Positions 1 to 6,645 of a DNA stretch of 7,531 bases are shown piece after piece (the stretch's first letter is position 1; each line of letters starts with the position of its first letter). Made by a program: the position numbers and the translations under genes. The stretch covers positions 1 to 7,531 of the forward strand of contig JALVWZ010000358.1 in assembly GCA_027023115.1 (NCBI GenBank), in the 5' to 3' direction. This DNA is from Thermaceae bacterium. Lineage in GTDB: Bacteria; Deinococcota; Deinococci; Deinococcales; Marinithermaceae. The notes under the pieces were generated by a model. That model was not told the origin of the DNA. It saw nothing but the letters and a program-made list of their open reading frames with translations, and did not search any database.

Positions 1-226
1 CGCTGAGGGCGTGCAGCATCCTGGCATGCGCGGGCCAGCGTAGCGCCAATAGCTGCGCGACTGCCGTCCAGCCTGCAAAGAGGAGGTCGTAAAGAAGGTC
101 TACCGGGTGATGGCCCGCCACGTGGACAAATGCGGCAATGGCGAGCGAGGCCCACATTGCCAGCCAGTAGTAGCTGTTCCAAAAATCTAGTATTTCGTTG
201 TGGGCCGCATCGGTCTTGCCGAACAT
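1..226 (-). CDS. Hypothetical membrane protein, N-terminal part (runs off the left edge)
   Basis: An open frame on the minus strand begins with ATG at 226 and stays open to the window edge, giving 75 residues that start MFGKTDAAHNEILDFW. An in-frame TGA lies three codons upstream of the ATG, so no longer start exists. Two hydrophobic stretches are visible, at about residues 19-38 (tryptophan, alanine and leucine rich) and about 42-62, separated by a short GHHPVD turn. This looks like an inner-membrane helical hairpin. I do not recognise the family, and the missing C-terminus prevents assignment. There is no Shine-Dalgarno sequence; an extended -10-like element lies 11 nt upstream. It follows the lipoprotein gene in the same direction but is separated by a strong hairpin, so it is probably transcribed independently. 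The hydrophobic pattern and codon sense suggest a real gene, but the call rests only on that. Confidence 0.6.
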   Translation of the reverse strand, partial: MFGKTDAAHNEILDFWNSYYWLAMWASLAIAAFVHVAGHHPVDLLYDLLFAGWTAVAQLLALRWPAHARMLHALS

Positions 227-237
227 AACGTATCAGC

Positions 238-266
238 AGAATAGCATTTTGACTGCCGAATAAAAA
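238..266 (-). promoter_or_regulatory. Possible extended -10 promoter for the membrane-protein gene
   Basis: Read on the minus strand, TGC-TATTCT (TATTCT at 243-238) forms an extended -10 with the TGn motif. It is followed by 11 nt and then the ATG at 226, so the 5' leader would be only about 4-5 nt. The -35 position at 17-nt spacing reads TTTTTA, a poor match. The region is AT-rich compared with its surroundings. Confidence 0.35.
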
Positions 267-299
267 GTAGCCTTGTGCCTGGAGTACTTATATTTCTGC

Positions 300-330
300 G
301 TAATAATGCGGGCCGGCTGGGCCGGCCCGC
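300..330 (-). terminator. GC hairpin, probable terminator of the lipoprotein gene
   Basis: Positions 308-317 (GCGGGCCGGC) and 321-330 form a perfect 10-bp stem with a 3-nt loop. It begins 16 nt after the lipoprotein stop codon in the direction of transcription. After the stem the minus strand reads ATTATTA, a weak U-rich tract, so it resembles an intrinsic terminator with a poor tail. The very stable stem placed just after a stop codon is the main evidence. Confidence 0.6.
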
Positions 331-346
331 GCTTGGCGTAGCAATT

Positions 347-1273
347 CTAATTGCAACCGCCGCTAACGGTAGGGACTTCGTTACACGATTGCCAGGAGGC
401 GCTAACGTTGCAGGCGTGACCATCGCAGTCTTGCCCGTTGTAACTGACTCTGCCGTGGTCGGCGCAGCCGTTGGCGTCGAAGTGCAGGTTGAAGCTTAGA
501 TCGGCGGTAGCGGTGCAACTACTGTCTTTGAAGGTCACGCTGCCGTCCAAGGCGAGGGTGCCGCTACCCCAGAGGTCGATGAAGTTCGCAGCATTCGGGT
601 CGTCGGGCGTCCAGGTGCCGCCGAGGTCGTAGCTGATGCTGCCGTCGTTGCTGCTGTCTTGGTAGTCTTCGTACCGCCAGCCGCCTTCGTAGGTCAGGTC
701 GTAAGCGGCGCTGTTCGCTTGTTTGACCACGTCGTGATGAGTGATGGTCCAGGTCAGCTTCCCCTGTCCAATGGCTTCCCAAACTACGCTGCCGTGGGAG
801 CGGAAGCCGGCGAGAGGGTCATCGTTGGCGGCGTCTGCTATGTAGAAGTCGAGCGTCCAGTTGATGGTGCCCGACTGGGGGTCGCTGACGGCGCAATGGC
901 CCGTGTAGTGCGCGTCGGCGGGGATGCCGTCGTGGTCGGGGTCGCTCAGGTCGCCCGAGCTCTGCACGCCGCTGCAGGACCAGTCGAAGCCCTGGGCGGC
1001 AGGGGCGTTTGCGCCGCTTCCGAGCGGAACCAGAGCCGGCAGGAAGATGGGCGGGGCCGGGAACTGGCCGTTTGTTGCGATGCTCGCCTGACCTGCGGCT
1101 ACGAAGGCCCGGTACAACGGTGCCTGGCTGGCGTTAATGGCGGCGTAGGCTTCTTCGATATCTACGTTATTAGAGCCGCCTCCGCCGTTGCCGCCGTTGT
1201 TGGGCGTCCGGCCATTACAGGCAGCCAGCACCGTAGCCAGCAGAAGTGTGGTTACTAAAAACTTCCTCAACAA
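347..1273 (-). CDS. Cysteine-rich secreted lipoprotein of unknown function
   Basis: This is a predicted lipoprotein with a basic n-region (Arg-Lys), a hydrophobic core and a lipobox Leu-Ala-Ala-Cys at residues 16-19. I chose TTG at 1273 because a full GGAGGTGA Shine-Dalgarno lies just upstream (GGAGG ends 8 nt before it), giving 308 residues. An in-frame ATG at 1291 would add six residues but puts that ribosome site inside the gene. After the lipid cysteine comes a flexible Asn/Gly-rich linker. The mature part has eight further cysteines (an even number, compatible with four disulfides outside the cytoplasm), an Asp-rich DPDHDG loop near residues 111-116 of the calcium-binding type, and many alternating hydrophobic stretches rich in Trp, Tyr and Thr, suggesting a beta-rich fold. 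I do not recognise the family. Transcription diverges from the large regulator gene, which might control it. Base composition is less GC-rich than the pan genes, possibly a sign of acquisition. Confidence 0.8.
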   Translation of the reverse strand: MLRKFLVTTLLLATVLAACNGRTPNNGGNGGGGSNNVDIEEAYAAINASQAPLYRAFVAAGQASIATNGQFPAPPIFLPALVPLGSGANAPAAQGFDWSCSGVQSSGDLSDPDHDGIPADAHYTGHCAVSDPQSGTINWTLDFYIADAANDDPLAGFRSHGSVVWEAIGQGKLTWTITHHDVVKQANSAAYDLTYEGGWRYEDYQDSSNDGSISYDLGGTWTPDDPNAANFIDLWGSGTLALDGSVTFKDSSCTATADLSFNLHFDANGCADHGRVSYNGQDCDGHACNVSASWQSCNEVPTVSGGCN

Positions 1274-1278
1274 CTTGC

Positions 1279-1286
1279 TCACCTCC
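1279..1286 (-). promoter_or_regulatory. Strong ribosome binding site deciding a TTG start
   Basis: On the minus strand this reads GGAGGTGA, a full match to the anti-Shine-Dalgarno core. It favours TTG at 1273 over the ATG at 1291, which lies upstream of the site. It is the only convincing Shine-Dalgarno found ahead of any gene in the window. Confidence 0.7.
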
Positions 1287-1313
1287 GTCATTTTCTTTCT
1301 AGGATCGTTTTGG

Positions 1314-1329
1314 TTAAACTACGGTTTAA
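1314..1329. promoter_or_regulatory. Inverted repeat TTAAAC-N4-GTTTAA in the divergent gap (candidate operator)
   Basis: Two perfect 6-bp half-sites separated by TACG lie between the lipoprotein and regulator genes. The left half overlaps the predicted -10 of the regulator and the right half ends 2 nt before its ATG. An AT-rich perfect repeat in this position in a GC-rich genome suggests an operator, possibly for autoregulation or control of both genes. The function is inferred. Confidence 0.4.
1315..1320 (+). promoter_or_regulatory. Possible -10 box of the regulator gene
   Basis: TAAACT lies 11 nt before the ATG at 1332, so the transcript would have a 5' leader of roughly 4-5 nt. No good -35 is seen at normal spacing, and no Shine-Dalgarno precedes the start. 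It lies inside the inverted repeat, so a bound protein would block it. Confidence 0.35.
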
Positions 1330-1331
1330 AG

Positions 1332-3725
1332 ATGGCTTCGGGCTACATTTATCGGAAGGTCCTGCTCGACCGCGTGCGCGCCCACCTGGCCGAGGGGCCG
1401 GTGGTCGTCTGGGGGCCACCGGGTTTTGGCAAGACGCTCTTGCTCAAGGAAATTGCCCGCAGTTTGGACCTGCCCTACGCGGACGAGTGGCGGCCGGAGA
1501 GAGGAGCTTTCGACTTGGCCGGCGAGCCCGCGGCGGCGCTGGCGGGCCAGATTTTGGCGTTGCCGCAAAGGCCCCGCCTTGTTCCTGCGGAGGCCCTTTT
1601 GTTGGGTCCGGAGTCGCTGGCCTTCACCCGGGCCGAGGTGGTCGAGCTGGCGCGGCGGCTAGGGCGGCCCGACTGTGCTGACGAGGCGGCCGCCAGGCTC
1701 GACGGCTGGCCGCTGCTGACGCGGCGCGGCCTGGAGGCCGGTTCTTGCGACCCGGTCGGCGAGCCGCTCCGCGGCTATATCGAAACGTTTCTAGACCGGC
1801 TTAGTCCCAACGCTAAAGACCTGCTGGGTTATTTACTGCGTCCGCTACCGGAGGCGGCGTTGCGATCAAGCGGGTTCGGAGCCGGATTGGACGAGCTCAT
1901 TCGCGGCGGCTGGGTTCTGCTGGTCGAGGGGAGGGTGACGTTGCTCGGGGCCTTGCGGGAGTATTTGCTGGTTAGCCGCGGTTTTCCTCCTTACGAAAAA
2001 GTGAGCGCCCTGCTGACGGCGGCTCTCGAGCTGGATCCCGAGGCGGCGTTCTTGGCCTACCTGAACTACGGTGTCCCCGAAGCGGGCCGGGCGTTCGAGG
2101 AACTTGCCGGGCGGCTCTTGCGGGCCGGCGAGTACGACCGGGTGGTCTACTTTTGGAGCGAGCTTCCCGAAGGCGCGCGCACGGCCTTGGGCGCCGTGCG
2201 GGTGGCCGAAGCGGAGCGCAGCCGCGGCAAGCTGGAAGAGGCGTTGGCGCTGGCCAAGTGGGCGGCAGGACGGAGCGGGGCGACGGCGCCGCTGGCGCTG
2301 GACGTGGCGGGTACGGTCTTGATTCACATGGGTCGCTACCGCGAGGCGGTGGCGGCTTTCGAGCGGGGGTTGCAAGATGCCGCCACCGACCTGCGCTACA
2401 AGATGCTGGCTGGCATGGGGGCGGCCCTGATACGTGACGGTAACTTCAGGCGGGCGGTAGCGGTGCTCGAAGAGGCCGCGGCGCTGGCGCAGGCGGCGGG
2501 CGACGTGGAGGTGCTGGCCAAGGTGCAGCACAACCTGGGTATAGCCCTGCACCACTCGGGGCGGCTGCGGCAGGCGGTGCGGCGTTACCGGGAGGCGCTG
2601 GAGTTGAAGCGTGGGGCGGGACCGCTGACCCGCGCCAACACCCTGCTTTCCTTGGGGGAGGCGCTGCGCCTTTTGGGCCTTTGGCAGGAGGCGCACCAAG
2701 TTCTTCGCCAAGCCAGCGAGCAGGCGCAGGCCAGCGGCGACTACCGCGCCGGCGGGTATGCATTGCTCAATCTGGGCGACCTCTATCTGGAGTCCGACTG
2801 GCTGGACGACGCCGAGGCTTGTTACCGGCGGGCCGAGGGCGTGCTCGAGCCGGTTAGCGACCGTTACGGACTGGGGCTCTTGTGGTTGGGAAACGCAGTG
2901 CTGGCGCGCAAGCGCGGGGCCTACGCGGCCGCCGCCGACGCGCTGGCGCGGGCGGAACGCGACTTCGCCGAGGGCGGCAGCCCGCTGGAGCTGGCTTTGG
3001 TTTGGCTCGAGCGGGCGCTGCTACTACCGGAAGAGGCCGATAGCTGGCTGGAAAGGGCCGAAGCGGCGGCTGGCGAGGCCGGGGGCGAGTACCACCGGCA
3101 GCTGGCGCGGGCGCGGCGGGTGCGGGCCGGCGGGCTGGGGGCCGAGGCGGCTTTGGAAGCGGCCGCCTGGGTGCTCGAGGAGGACGTTTTTCCGCTGGCC
3201 CTCGAGCCGGACTTGTTGCCGGTCTGGTTGCTGGCGACGCAGCACGGTCGCGCCGGCGCGGCGCTGTTGGAAAGGCTGGCGCTCGGCTACGGGGCGGTGC
3301 GGGTTCATGGTTTTGGCGCTTTTCGCCTGCTCGCGGGCGGCGAGCTGCGCCTGCCGACCGCCAAGGAAGGCTGGCTCCTGCTTTGGCTGTGGTTGCGGCC
3401 GGAGCACGACCCGCTCGAGCTCTTCGCCGACACCAAACGGCCCCGCAAGAGGCTGCAGCTGGCGGTGCACCACCTGCGGGCGGGTCTGGGAGAAGAGTGG
3501 GTGCGCTCGAGCCCCGCAGGTTACTCGGCCGCCCCGCTCCCCGGGGTCTGGTGGGACGCGGCGCTGCTGCGGGCCGCCGCTGCGGCGGCGCAGCAGGTGG
3601 GGCAAAGCCCCGCTTTGAGGTCTTTCGTGCGTCACCTCTACCGCGGCGAGTTTGCGCCAGGCGGCCCCTTCGACGCGGAAAGAGCACGTTTTGAGCGGAT
3701 TTTTGCCGAACTTGGCGTGGATTAG
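1332..3725 (+). CDS. MalT/SARP-like transcriptional regulator: P-loop ATPase, TPR array, C-terminal winged helix
   Basis: This is a 797-residue cytoplasmic, signal-responsive transcription factor of the STAND class. The start is ATG 1332; the frame is open further upstream, but that part lies antisense to the lipoprotein start and makes no sense as protein. Visible parts in order: Walker A GPPGFGKT (residues 28-35); a short ATPase remainder ending in a GPESLAFT stretch resembling the end of the MalT-type NTPase (about 92-99); a MalT-like helical/winged segment (about 155-215); TPR helix pairs with typical A/G/Y spacing (about 315-550); an OmpR-type winged helix (about 656-730) with recognition-helix sequence VHHLRAGLGE; and the first part of a BTAD domain with YRGEF (about 740-797). 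Only about 60 residues separate Walker A from the GPESLAF segment, much less than in MalT, and no clear hhhhDD Walker B is visible. It is divergent from the lipoprotein gene and ends 9 nt before panB. The ligand and targets are unknown. Confidence 0.85.
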   Translation: MASGYIYRKVLLDRVRAHLAEGPVVVWGPPGFGKTLLLKEIARSLDLPYADEWRPERGAFDLAGEPAAALAGQILALPQRPRLVPAEALLLGPESLAFTRAEVVELARRLGRPDCADEAAARLDGWPLLTRRGLEAGSCDPVGEPLRGYIETFLDRLSPNAKDLLGYLLRPLPEAALRSSGFGAGLDELIRGGWVLLVEGRVTLLGALREYLLVSRGFPPYEKVSALLTAALELDPEAAFLAYLNYGVPEAGRAFEELAGRLLRAGEYDRVVYFWSELPEGARTALGAVRVAEAERSRGKLEEALALAKWAAGRSGATAPLALDVAGTVLIHMGRYREAVAAFERGLQDAATDLRYKMLAGMGAALIRDGNFRRAVAVLEEAAALAQAAGDVEVLAKVQHNLGIALHHSGRLRQAVRRYREALELKRGAGPLTRANTLLSLGEALRLLGLWQEAHQVLRQASEQAQASGDYRAGGYALLNLGDLYLESDWLDDAEACYRRAEGVLEPVSDRYGLGLLWLGNAVLARKRGAYAAAADALARAERDFAEGGSPLELALVWLERALLLPEEADSWLERAEAAAGEAGGEYHRQLARARRVRAGGLGAEAALEAAAWVLEEDVFPLALEPDLLPVWLLATQHGRAGAALLERLALGYGAVRVHGFGAFRLLAGGELRLPTAKEGWLLLWLWLRPEHDPLELFADTKRPRKRLQLAVHHLRAGLGEEWVRSSPAGYSAAPLPGVWWDAALLRAAAAAAQQVGQSPALRSFVRHLYRGEFAPGGPFDAERARFERIFAELGVD

Positions 3726-3728
3726 AAT
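3723..3728 (+). promoter_or_regulatory. -10 box of panB overlapping the upstream stop codon
   Basis: TAGAAT lies exactly 6 nt before the GTG start of panB, so transcription would begin at the G of GTG (leaderless). Its first three bases are the TAG stop of the regulator. No Shine-Dalgarno precedes the GTG. The -35 position is only T-rich and weak. The same spacing appears at two other genes in the window, which supports the call. Confidence 0.5.
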
Positions 3729-3734
3729 ACGGGC

Positions 3735-4562
3735 GTGGCCAGACTGACTATTCCCGAACTGAAGAGCAGAAAGGGCCCCGGCTCGCTGGTGATGCTCACC
3801 GCCTACGACTATCCCACCGCCAAGCTGGCGACCGCGGCGGGCGTGGACGTGCTACTGGTGGGCGACTCACTGGGGATGGTGGTGCTCGGCTACGATTCCA
3901 CCGTGCCGGTGACGCTGGAAGAGGTGCTGCACCACACCAAGGCGGCGCGCCGCGGCGCTCCGGACGTGCACCTGGTGGCCGACCTGCCCTACCTGAGTGA
4001 CGCGACGCCGGAACGGGCCCTGGCCGCCGCCGAAAGGCTGGTCAAGGAAGGCGGCGCCGACTCGGTCAAGCTCGAGGGGCCCAAAATCGAGGTCGTCGCG
4101 GCGCTCGTCTCGGCGGGCGTGCCGGTACTGGGGCACGTGGGCCTGACGCCGCAGACCGCCGCCAGCCTGGGCGGCTACAAGGTACAGGGGCGCGGCCGTG
4201 AGGAGGCCGCCAAGCTGCTAGAAGGCGCTCTGGCCCTGGAGGAGGCGGGCGTGTGGGGCGTGGTGCTGGAGATGGTGCCGGCTCAGCTGGCGGAGCTCGC
4301 CAGCCGGCGTCTGCGCGTGCCCACCATCGGCATCGGTGCCGGGGCGGCTACCGACGGTCAGGTGCTGGTCTTCCACGATCTGATCGGCGTCTTCGACCGC
4401 TTCAAGCCCCGCTTCGTAAAGCGCTACCTGGAAGGCGGGCAGCTGATCCAAGAAGCTATAAGCGCCTACGCCGCCGAGGTGCGCGCCGGCGAGTTCCCGG
4501 CCGCCGAAAATGCCTACGAGATGGACGCGGAAGAGCTGGAGGGGCTCTACGGGAAAGAGTGA
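3735..4562 (+). CDS. panB: 3-methyl-2-oxobutanoate hydroxymethyltransferase
   Basis: PanB transfers a hydroxymethyl group from 5,10-methylene-tetrahydrofolate to 2-oxoisovalerate to make ketopantoate, the first committed step of pantothenate synthesis, in the cytoplasm. The 275-residue length is close to the usual size. Family motifs are present throughout: TAYDYPTAK near the N-terminus, VGDSLGMVVLGYDSTVPVT (42-60) with metal ligand Asp44, ADLPY with Asp83, VKLEG with Glu114, GHVGLTPQ (133-140), GGYKVQGR (146-153), the catalytic-type glutamate Glu179 in VLEMVP, then GIGAG and DGQVLVFHD. Minor departures are DLPYLSD where DxPFxSY is common, and KLEGP where KLEGG is common. It starts with GTG 9 nt after the regulator stop, with no ribosome site, fitting a leaderless message. 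It is followed by panE in an overlapping two-gene operon; panC and panD are not nearby in this window. Confidence 0.96.
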   Translation: MARLTIPELKSRKGPGSLVMLTAYDYPTAKLATAAGVDVLLVGDSLGMVVLGYDSTVPVTLEEVLHHTKAARRGAPDVHLVADLPYLSDATPERALAAAERLVKEGGADSVKLEGPKIEVVAALVSAGVPVLGHVGLTPQTAASLGGYKVQGRGREEAAKLLEGALALEEAGVWGVVLEMVPAQLAELASRRLRVPTIGIGAGAATDGQVLVFHDLIGVFDRFKPRFVKRYLEGGQLIQEAISAYAAEVRAGEFPAAENAYEMDAEELEGLYGKE

Positions 4563-5442
4563 GTACGAGGTCGCGATAATCGGCCCCGGCGCGTTGGGGC
4601 GGGTCTTTGCCGCCCGCCTGGGGCGGGTGGCCGAGGTGGCGCTGGTGGCTCGCAGCGAAGAGCGGGCGGCGGCGCTGCGCGCCGGTTACCGGCTGCGCGA
4701 GGCTGGCGGGGAAGTGCACGTCTTCCCCAACGCGTATGGCCCCGAAAGCGCTCCGCGGGCGCGTTGGGCCGTAGTGCTGGTAAAGACGCCCGATACGGTG
4801 GAGGCTGGTCGCACGGCCGCGCGGCTGGCGACCGCGGGGGCGGTCAGCCTGCAAAACGGCTGGGTTGACGACCTGTTGCCGCCGACCGTACGGCAGGGGG
4901 CTAGCACCGTGGCCGCCAAGTTCGAAGAAGACGGCGCGGTGCGGTTGGTTTCGGAAGGCAATACCTGGTTGCCGCCCGGGTTCGAAGAGTTGGCCCGGAC
5001 GCTCAGCGCCGCCGGCCTGCCGGCCGAGGCGAGCTCCGAGCTGGCGGCGGTGCGCCTGCGCAAGCTGGCGGTAAACCTGGTCATCAACCCGCTCACGGCG
5101 GTGCTCAACCGGCCCACGGGTGCCTTGCTGGAGCCTCCCGCCTGGGAGCTGGTAGGCGAGCTGGTGCGCGAGATGGCGCCGGTCCTGCAGGCGCGGGGGC
5201 TGGCGGTTGGCGAGGAGGAGCTGCTCGAGCTGGTGGGCGGGGTAATACGCGCCACCGCAGCCAACACCAGCAGCATGCTGGCCGACGTGCGCGCCGGCCG
5301 ACGGACCGAGATAGAGGAGATAACAGGAGTGCTGCTGCGTTGGGGGAGCGAGCTGGGCCTGGAGCTGCCACGCCACCGGGCGCTTTACCACCTGGTAAGG
5401 GCGCTAGAGAAGGTTGACCGCGGTCAGCCGCTCCAGCAGTGA
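4510..5442 (+). CDS. panE: 2-dehydropantoate 2-reductase (ketopantoate reductase), start uncertain
   Basis: PanE reduces ketopantoate to pantoate with NADPH, the step after PanB. Visible features are the N-terminal nucleotide-binding strand and loop EVAIIGPGALG (GxGxxG), the substrate/catalytic segment KLAVNLVINPLTA carrying the family lysine and asparagines, and the C-terminal helix TSSMLADVRAGRRTEIEEITG with the conserved glutamate of the family's TEID motif. The only standard in-frame start before the Rossmann strand is ATG 4510, which overlaps panB by 53 nt, lacks a ribosome site, and adds an odd basic Trp/Arg/Ser-rich leader of about 19 residues. A GTG at 4559 that overlaps the panB TGA as GTGA is the expected operon-style start but is out of frame by one base. 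The true N-terminus is therefore uncertain. The 3' end overlaps the convergent peptidase gene by 39 nt. Confidence 0.92.
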   Translation: MPTRWTRKSWRGSTGKSEYEVAIIGPGALGRVFAARLGRVAEVALVARSEERAAALRAGYRLREAGGEVHVFPNAYGPESAPRARWAVVLVKTPDTVEAGRTAARLATAGAVSLQNGWVDDLLPPTVRQGASTVAAKFEEDGAVRLVSEGNTWLPPGFEELARTLSAAGLPAEASSELAAVRLRKLAVNLVINPLTAVLNRPTGALLEPPAWELVGELVREMAPVLQARGLAVGEEELLELVGGVIRATAANTSSMLADVRAGRRTEIEEITGVLLRWGSELGLELPRHRALYHLVRALEKVDRGQPLQQ

Positions 5443-6639
5443 ACCATCGGAGGTGTTCCGGCCCAGATCGAGGCTGGTAACCACCACCCGCCGCACCGGC
5501 ACCGTTTCCTCACCGTTCTTGCCTGGTCGCTTGTAAGCCCAAAAGGAGTGGACCGCGTGATGACAGCCCTCTACCTCGCCCAGGTAGAGCATGATGTGGC
5601 CGGGCATGCAGAGCAGGGCCGGCCCCTGCTTTAGCCGGGCCAGCCTGGCGGCGCGTGCGGCGTGGCCCTCGGCAGGCGCAAAGGTCAGCGCCGGTTCGCT
5701 GGCGGCGCACTGGGCCGAGGCGTCGCGGGGGAGGGTGAAGCCGAAGGTTTTGAACACGTCCTGGACGTAGCGCGAGCAGTCGCGGCCGGGGCCGTTTGGG
5801 GTCAGGTCGCCCCAGCCGTAGGGCTGGCCGAGGGCGGAAAAGGCCACCTCGAAGAGCGTTTTGGGAGCCAGCTCGGGCCAGGCCGCCGCCAGGCGCGGCT
5901 CCCCCAGCAGGCGGGCCGTTCCAACTTGCAGGTCGCCGGTGGGGCCCCGCTTCGGAAAGGGCATCTCGGCGCCCTCGAGGCCGGGCAGGCGGTCGCCCAG
6001 TTGCAGGGGCGTGCCGCCCCCGGGAGCGGCTAGCTCGGCCAACGCCTCCAGCAGTACCGGTCCCTGCCTCTCGAGCAGGGCGGCAATCTCCCGCGGCCGT
6101 TCGCTCGTTGCTACGTCGGCCGTTCTTACCCAGCCGCGGTAGTCGGGAGCCAGCACGAACCACCAGCGCCGGTCGCGGCTGGGGTGCAGGAGAGCCAGCG
6201 GCGTAAGCGGCTCCAGCGCGGTGTGCTGCAATCGGTCAAAGCCGTCTTCGTCATCCAGCTTTTGCCCACGGCGGGAAGTGGGCAAAGAGCGCAGGCCGCT
6301 GCGGCGCACGGTAACGCCGTAGCGATTGCCGTCAAAGTCCTGAACCGCCTCCAGGTCGCGCGCGTTCAGGAGCCGGCGCCGTTCGGCCCCGGTCGCCGGT
6401 TTTCCGTCTAGCACCTGCCACCACGAGTCGGGCACCAGCGCTTCTTCGATCCAGTGCCGCAGCTCGGCGGCCGGCAGTTTGCCGAGGGCCAGCGGGTCCC
6501 AGATCTTTTGCGAACGGGCGGCGAGACGGGGGTTGACCACGGCCGGGTCGAGGGTCAAAAGCCCGGCGCGCCACTTATTGGCCCAAAATGAAGGGTCGTC
6601 CAGCGGCAGCGAGTCGTAGGGCGAGATTACGTGGCGCAT
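5404..6639 (-). CDS. SH3-domain NlpC/P60 (C40) family cysteine peptidase
   Basis: This is a 411-residue enzyme of the YkfC-like type, which cleaves gamma-D-glutamyl bonds to the diamino acid in peptidoglycan peptides. An N-terminal helical stabilising region (about 1-95) is followed by an SH3-like region (about 105-175) with the family signatures GVTVRRSGLRSLP, LHPSRDRRWWFV and GWV. The C-terminal peptidase core has YGWGD, the catalytic cysteine Cys288 in RDCSRYV, His348 in GHIMLYLG and a third polar position at His364 in HSFW, so the triad looks intact. The C-terminal end (TSLDLG...SLLERLT) also fits the family. ATG 6639 is the first possible start because a TAA lies four codons upstream. 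There is no signal peptide or lipobox, so a cytoplasmic role in murein-peptide recycling is more likely than secretion; that is inference. Deinococcota walls usually carry ornithine, so the substrate may be an ornithine-containing peptide. It converges on panE. Confidence 0.9.
   Translation of the reverse strand: MRHVISPYDSLPLDDPSFWANKWRAGLLTLDPAVVNPRLAARSQKIWDPLALGKLPAAELRHWIEEALVPDSWWQVLDGKPATGAERRRLLNARDLEAVQDFDGNRYGVTVRRSGLRSLPTSRRGQKLDDEDGFDRLQHTALEPLTPLALLHPSRDRRWWFVLAPDYRGWVRTADVATSERPREIAALLERQGPVLLEALAELAAPGGGTPLQLGDRLPGLEGAEMPFPKRGPTGDLQVGTARLLGEPRLAAAWPELAPKTLFEVAFSALGQPYGWGDLTPNGPGRDCSRYVQDVFKTFGFTLPRDASAQCAASEPALTFAPAEGHAARAARLARLKQGPALLCMPGHIMLYLGEVEGCHHAVHSFWAYKRPGKNGEETVPVRRVVVTSLDLGRNTSDGSLLERLTAVNLL
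5415..5426. repeat. 12-bp perfect palindrome inside the convergent gene overlap
   Basis: TGACCGCGGTCA is its own reverse complement and lies within the 39 nt shared by the 3' ends of panE and the peptidase gene. It codes on both strands. It could be a protein-binding site or part of a two-way transcription stop, or chance; there is no following U tract. Confidence 0.4.
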
Positions 6640-6645
6640 GGGGGT

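Noticed and set aside
659..1258. 199-residue open frame on the plus strand
   Set aside because: It is fully antisense to the lipoprotein, whose signal peptide, lipobox and ribosome site are clear. The plus-strand product has low-complexity Val/Ala/Gly composition and no recognisable motif.
1188..1331. 48-residue upstream extension of the regulator frame
   Set aside because: It overlaps the lipoprotein start region on the other strand, its sequence is not regulator-like, and ATG 1332 directly precedes the conserved N-terminal region with Walker A.
1866..3687. Long minus-strand open frames opposite the regulator
   Set aside because: They have Arg/Pro/Gln-rich shadow composition typical of antisense frames in GC-rich genes, while the plus strand encodes clear TPR and winged-helix domains.
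4456..5391. 311-residue minus-strand open frame opposite panE
   Set aside because: It is antisense to well-conserved panE motifs and has shadow composition.
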